Of a stretch of 23,424 nucleotides of DNA, positions 19,948-23,424 are shown one piece after another. Made by a program: the position numbers and the translations under genes. How positions within the stretch are numbered: the first letter of the stretch is position 1; the number at the start of each line of letters is the position of its first letter. Source of the stretch: CAIOZW01 sp049317725 (GTDB lineage Bacteria; Acidobacteriota; Blastocatellia; RBC074); contig JBMOHS010000043.1 in NCBI GenBank assembly GCA_049317725.1, positions 1 through 23,424 on the forward strand, in the 5' to 3' direction. Under the pieces are notes generated by a model. That model was not told the origin of the DNA. It saw only the letters and a list, made by a program, of their open reading frames with translations, and did not search any database.

Positions 19948-22575
19948 TCACGGCCAGGTGTGGCGGGGGTAGCGGCGGGAGAGTTCACGTCGCACTTGCG
20001 GGTAGGTGCGCTCCCAGAAGCCGGCGAGGTCGGTGGTGACCTGCACCGGGCGCTGATTGGGCGCGAGCAGGTGCAGGACGAGCGGGACTCTCCCCTCGCC
20101 AATGCGTGGGCCCTCCTGGAGCCCGATGAAGTCCTGGAGACGCGACGCAATCCAGGGAGCCTGGTCGCGCTCGTAATGGATCCGGACGTGACGTCGCCCC
20201 GGGAGCTGGACAGACTCTGGCGCGAGTGTGTCGAGCTGCCGCCAGGATTGAGTGGGAAGCCGCTGCCGCAGGCACTGGACGAGCCCGCCTCTCCCCGCCG
20301 CCGCGCGCAGCTCGGCAAAGCTGCTCAGCCCGTCGCAGAGTTCGCGCAGGGCCTCGGGGATGTCCGACTCCCCTAAATCGGGAAAGTCGAGTTCGGGAAA
20401 GTGGTAACCGATGAAAGCAATCCGCCAGAGCAGGCGGTAGACCTCCTCTGGATCAGCAAAGCGCTCCCAACCAGCAGCGAGGGCGGCCTCGGCGAGAACC
20501 TGGGAGACCTCTGGCCGGTGGGAATTGGCAAGCCGCCGCTCGTCGAGAACCAGTTGGTAGTAGAGCATCCGTTCGAAGGCTTCGACCCGTTCCGTCTTCG
20601 CATTCCAGGTGACGTCGATGGTCTCTTGGATGGCGTCAGGGGCGATCTCGATCAACCAGTCAGGCTCGATCGCGCTGGCGAGGTGGACGAGCGGCCGGCC
20701 GGACGTGCCGGAGCGATCGCGGCGCTCGGCGGCCTCGATCGCCACCATGTACTCAGCACGGCGGACGACTGAACGGGGCGAGAGCTGTGCCCCACCACCG
20801 GTCGCCAGCCGGAGCTCCCCGCCCTCCTCTGCCGCTGCCAAGGTAGAGGCTGGGGCAGGGGCTGCTCGGCCCGAAACCGCCGGGCGCGTCGTGCGCCGGC
20901 GCGCAACGCGGTCCGGATAGCCAGCCAGGATCGAGAAGAGGAGGGCCTCCTCCCGCAGTTGTCCCGCGAGAGGCGACGGGCTCTTGTTCGATCGAGAAAT
21001 CGGTGTTTGGCGAAGAAGCCGTTCGAGCTGTCGCCGGACACGGTCGACAGCCCACGTCGCCGCCGGATCGAGCCCCAGCTCCCGCAAGGCCTCGGATTCC
21101 AGCCGCTGACGGGTTGCCTCCGCGAAGAGGTCGAGCCGTTCGAGCAGGTCGGAGGAGCTGTCGATCTGGCGAGAGGGGCGCGCAGCACCCTCCCCGAAGA
21201 GAGTGCTGGCAAGGATGTCGCGCTCGCCAATCAGGGCGGCGATCGTCGCTGCCTCACTCTCGACGCCGCGACGCTGCGCCTCGACCAGCAGCCGCGACTG
21301 GCGGGGATGGAGGGGAAAGCGCAGCATCTGCCGCCCAGTCGACGTCACGCCTCCGCCCGGCTCGACCGCGCCGAGGCGGCAGAGGAGGGTCGCCGCCGCC
21401 TCGAGCGCCGCCAGCGGTGGCCGCTCGAACCAATCGAAGGACGCCGGTTCGGCAACCCCCGCGGCGTAAAGCTCAAGGAGGGCCCCGGCCAGATCCTCCC
21501 GGGCAATCTCTGGCGTTGGATGCGCTGGTCGTGCCTGGAAGTCCTGTTGGGTGTAGAGGCGATGGCAGACCCCGGGGCGGGTCCGGCCTGCGCGGCCAGC
21601 CCGTTGCACGGCCGCCGCCTGACTGATGCGGCCCACCTCGTGCGTCGGAAGCCCGGACCAAGGGGAGTGGCCGACGATCCGGGCGAGGCCAGAGTCGATC
21701 ACCGCGACGACCCCCTCGATCGTCAGCGAACTCTCGGCGACGTTGGTCGAAAGGATCACCTTGCGTTGGCCCGCCGGGCGGATGGCACGCTCCTGCTCCT
21801 CAACCGGCAACTCCCCGTGGAGCGGCAGGACCAGCAGGTCTTCGCGCGCAGCGAGCCGGGCACACGCAGACTGGGCCCGGCGAATCTCGGCCGCCCCGGG
21901 CAGGAAGACGAGGACGTCCCCCGCCAAGCCGGCGGCGCAGAGCCCTTCCAGCGCACTCTCGACCTGTGCCGCCAGCGGCCGATCGTCAGGCCGTGACGCA
22001 TACTCGATCGTCACTGGATGGCTCAATCCGGGAATCTCGAGCGGGTCGCCCGCTCCCAGGTAGGTGGCCACGGGCCCCGCGTCGAGTGTCGCCGACATGA
22101 CCAGCAGCCGCAGGTCTGGGCGTGCCCCCCGCTGCAGACGGCGCAGCAGGGCGAGCGCGAGATCGGTCTGCAGGTGGCGCTCGTGGAACTCATCGAGGAC
22201 GACCACGCCAACCCCCGCAAGGGTCGGATCGGTCAGCAGCCGCCGGGTGAGGACCCCTTCGGTGACGAACCGCAACCGCGTCTGTCGCCCCCCCACCTCT
22301 TCAAACCTGACTTGGTAGCCGACAGACTCCCCAAGCCTCTCGCCCAGCTCCTCGGCGACCCGCCGCGCCGCCATCCGCGCCGCCAGCCGTCGCGGCTCGA
22401 GCACTAGCACCTCGCCCATCCCGTGTGTCTGGGACTCGCTGAGCGCCCACGGCACCCGCGTCGTCTTCCCTGCCCCGGGGGCTGCTTGTAGCACGAGGTT
22501 CCTTCCTGCCCCGAGCGCCTCGACGATCGTCGCCAGGTACGGGTCGATCGGCAGGGTGCCTCCCTCAATCCCCAT
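19948..22575 (-). CDS. hrpB: ATP-dependent helicase HrpB
   Basis: This is a DEAH-type superfamily 2 RNA helicase of the bacterial HrpB family (875 residues, close to the usual 800-850). The motor motifs are visible: Walker A 'APGAGKTT' (32-39), 'DEFH' (128-131, in place of DEAH, as is usual in HrpB), 'SAT' (161-163), 'STNVAESSLTI' (276-286) and 'QRAGRAGR' (324-331). A winged-helix and helical region follows, and then the C-terminal HrpB domain ('VTWNAKTERVEAFERM', 'DLAGFWERTYPQVRREL'). Its cellular RNA target is not established. The name is unrelated to the type III secretion gene hrpB. The ATG at 22575 has GGAGAAGG close upstream. Confidence 0.96.
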   Translation of the reverse strand: MGIEGGTLPIDPYLATIVEALGAGRNLVLQAAPGAGKTTRVPWALSESQTHGMGEVLVLEPRRLAARMAARRVAEELGERLGESVGYQVRFEEVGGRQTRLRFVTEGVLTRRLLTDPTLAGVGVVVLDEFHERHLQTDLALALLRRLQRGARPDLRLLVMSATLDAGPVATYLGAGDPLEIPGLSHPVTIEYASRPDDRPLAAQVESALEGLCAAGLAGDVLVFLPGAAEIRRAQSACARLAAREDLLVLPLHGELPVEEQERAIRPAGQRKVILSTNVAESSLTIEGVVAVIDSGLARIVGHSPWSGLPTHEVGRISQAAAVQRAGRAGRTRPGVCHRLYTQQDFQARPAHPTPEIAREDLAGALLELYAAGVAEPASFDWFERPPLAALEAAATLLCRLGAVEPGGGVTSTGRQMLRFPLHPRQSRLLVEAQRRGVESEAATIAALIGERDILASTLFGEGAARPSRQIDSSSDLLERLDLFAEATRQRLESEALRELGLDPAATWAVDRVRRQLERLLRQTPISRSNKSPSPLAGQLREEALLFSILAGYPDRVARRRTTRPAVSGRAAPAPASTLAAAEEGGELRLATGGGAQLSPRSVVRRAEYMVAIEAAERRDRSGTSGRPLVHLASAIEPDWLIEIAPDAIQETIDVTWNAKTERVEAFERMLYYQLVLDERRLANSHRPEVSQVLAEAALAAGWERFADPEEVYRLLWRIAFIGYHFPELDFPDLGESDIPEALRELCDGLSSFAELRAAAGRGGLVQCLRQRLPTQSWRQLDTLAPESVQLPGRRHVRIHYERDQAPWIASRLQDFIGLQEGPRIGEGRVPLVLHLLAPNQRPVQVTTDLAGFWERTYPQVRRELSRRYPRHTWP

Positions 22576-23057
22576 CCACCTTCTCCTCGTCTCTTCTCAA
22601 CCCTCCCCGCGAGCTTCTCGAGCGGGAATTTCATTTCCTGGGCGCACCGACCATCCTGTTGGCCCTTTCACCCCCAACAGAGGGGCGTTGGTTCAAGTGG
22701 GGTGACAACGACAGCCAAGACCGCTATCCGCAACGTCAACGCGGCTCTTTGTCTCACGCAAAGCCGCCAAGACGGAAAGGGGGTTGGTGAAGAAACATCC
22801 AGCTTCCCCCTCACTCCCCCTCCTCACTCTACCTCCTCTTCGCGTCTTCGCGCCTTCGCGTGAGCCTCTTCTCCCCACTGCGGGCCTGATGGCTTTTTCT
22901 CATAAGCAGGCGCGGTGACGCGGAGGTTTCTTGGTGAAGAAGAACCCAGCTTTCCCCTCACTCCCCCTCCTCTTCGCGTCTTCGCGTGAGCCCCCCTCGC
23001 ACCTTGGGGGCGATCAGTCAGCAGATGGCTGGCTTCCAAATAGAATTCACCCAGCAG
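22576..23057. other. Gene-free, repeat-rich gap between higA and hrpB
   Basis: No credible gene is present. The gap contains a perfect 7-bp inverted repeat (CTGTTGG 22656-22662, CCAACAG 22674-22680), two copies of an intergenic repeat (22752-22866 and 22898-22992), and a short unremarkable stretch before the higA stop. Short frames here translate to Arg/Ala-rich products typical of repeat DNA. Confidence 0.6.
22752..22992. repeat. Tandem pair of dispersed intergenic repeat units
   Basis: Two units in the same orientation, 22752-22866 and 22898-22992, share a start (tctca), an 'aagccgc' or 'gcgcgg'-like block, 'ttggtgaagaa', 'cccctcactccccctcctc', and an end of 'cttcgcgtcttcgcg' leading to 'gtgagcc'. 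The 31-base spacer between them (with 'gcgggcc' and a T-run) is also found in the copy near 3513-3605. The 'cgcaaagccgc' and 'cttcgcgtcttcgcg' ends are partly complementary, so each unit could fold on itself. Confidence 0.65.
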
Positions 23058-23354
23058 CTACGCGGGTGCCCAAGGATGGATCTTCTCCAGCACGCCCGCA
23101 AGGCGCTCATGCGCGACTTCCAACTCGAAGGCAGCTTGTGCGCGCAACCAGTAGCCGTCCGTCAATCCGAAGAACCGGCACAATCGCAAGTCAGTGTCTG
23201 CCGTAATGGAACGCCTGCCGGCCACAATTTCACTGATGCGCGTCGGCGGCACACCAATCTCCTTCGCCAGTCGATACTGTGTGATGCCCATCGGCTTGAG
23301 GAACTCCTCCAGGAGAAGCTCGCCAGGAGTTACTGGGTCAAGTGTCTTGGCCAC
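23058..23354 (-). CDS. higA: HigA-family antitoxin (XRE helix-turn-helix)
   Basis: This 98-residue DNA-binding antitoxin belongs to the HigA family. Such proteins neutralise a HigB/RelE-like mRNA-cleaving toxin and repress their own operon. 'PVTPGELLLEEFLKPMGITQ' opens the domain. The helix-turn-helix spans about 23-47 ('RLAKEIGVPPTRISEIVAGR'), followed by 'ITADTDLRLCRFFG' and 'YWLRAQAAFELEVA', all classic HigA stretches. The GTG at 23354 is chosen because GAGG lies eight bases upstream; another GTG at 23363 overlaps that site. In most higBA pairs the toxin gene comes first, so it would lie beyond the right edge. No toxin gene is seen inside the window, and the 54-bp repeat ends only a few bases before the ribosome-binding site. 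Confidence 0.92.
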   Translation of the reverse strand: MAKTLDPVTPGELLLEEFLKPMGITQYRLAKEIGVPPTRISEIVAGRRSITADTDLRLCRFFGLTDGYWLRAQAAFELEVAHERLAGVLEKIHPWAPA

Positions 23355-23370
23355 AACCGTCACCTCTAGC

Positions 23371-23424
23371 CCGCATTTCTCATCAGAATTTCCCGGAGCG
23401 CCAGATGAGACAGGATGAAACTCT
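23371..23424 (-). repeat. 54-bp repeat, right copy
   Basis: On the minus strand this stretch matches 148-201 at 51 of 54 bases. This copy has a perfect 6-bp internal inverted repeat (CTCATC/GATGAG). It lies immediately upstream of the higA ribosome-binding site and reaches the window edge, so its full length is not known. One frame stays open through it into higA, which could mislead start prediction. Confidence 0.8.

Noticed and set aside
20959..21996. Plus-strand open frame of 345 codons opposite hrpB
   Set aside because: It is antisense to conserved helicase motifs and is Arg/Pro-rich, as expected for a GC-rich shadow frame.
19948..22575. Type III secretion regulator HrpB
   Set aside because: The protein is an 875-residue DEAH-type helicase with all SF2 motifs; it only shares a name with the secretion gene.
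22752..22992. CRISPR array
   Set aside because: There are only two long, imperfect units with related, not unique, internal sequence and no cas genes nearby.

Overview
The window looks like a chromosomal segment from an Acidobacteriota bacterium, possibly class Blastocatellia. Two things suggest this. The C-terminal domain of the large secreted protein at the left end is of the TIGR03437 type, first named from Solibacter and common in acidobacteria. The respiratory locus, an alternative complex III joined to a caa3 oxidase, is also common there. The class-level placement is inference. Every gene I can support lies on the minus strand, so transcription runs from right to left.

Layout from left to right. 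Bases 1-266 hold intergenic hairpins, one copy of a 54-bp repeat and a very strong hairpin. A 935-residue exported protein follows (267-3074), with eight degenerate repeats and the TIGR03437-type domain. A gene-free stretch (3075-3762) holds a dispersed repeat and a clear terminator. From 3763 to 17449 lies a 12-gene respiratory locus. In transcription order it is actA (pentaheme cytochrome c), actB (molybdopterin-like plus iron-sulfur protein), actC (NrfD-like), actD, actE (monoheme lipoprotein), actF, a small one-TM protein, a SCO copper chaperone, ctaC (CuA plus cytochrome c), ctaD, ctaE and ctaF. A 573-bp gene-free leader (17450-18022) precedes it. Next come a sodium:solute symporter-family protein (18023-19834) and the helicase HrpB (19948-22575). 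A repeat-rich gap (22576-23057) leads to a HigA-type antitoxin (23058-23354) at the right end.

The respiratory genes work together. ActC/ActF oxidise menaquinol or another quinol. Electrons pass through the ActB iron-sulfur clusters and the ActA/ActE hemes to the heme c and CuA of CtaC, then to the heme/CuB site of CtaD. SCO loads CuA. Gene overlaps (actB/actC, actD/actE, actE/actF, sco/ctaC) and a single strong terminator after ctaF support co-transcription. CtaD carries the Tyr-Ser (YSHPAVY) motif of A2-type oxidases.

The least explained items are the eight-repeat exported protein, the small membrane protein between actF and sco, the long actA leader, and the families of intergenic repeats. 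One of these is a 54-bp element present as an inverted pair near the two ends of the window (51 of 54 bases identical); its right copy sits directly against the ribosome-binding site of higA. I found no tRNA, rRNA, CRISPR array, transposase or phage gene.
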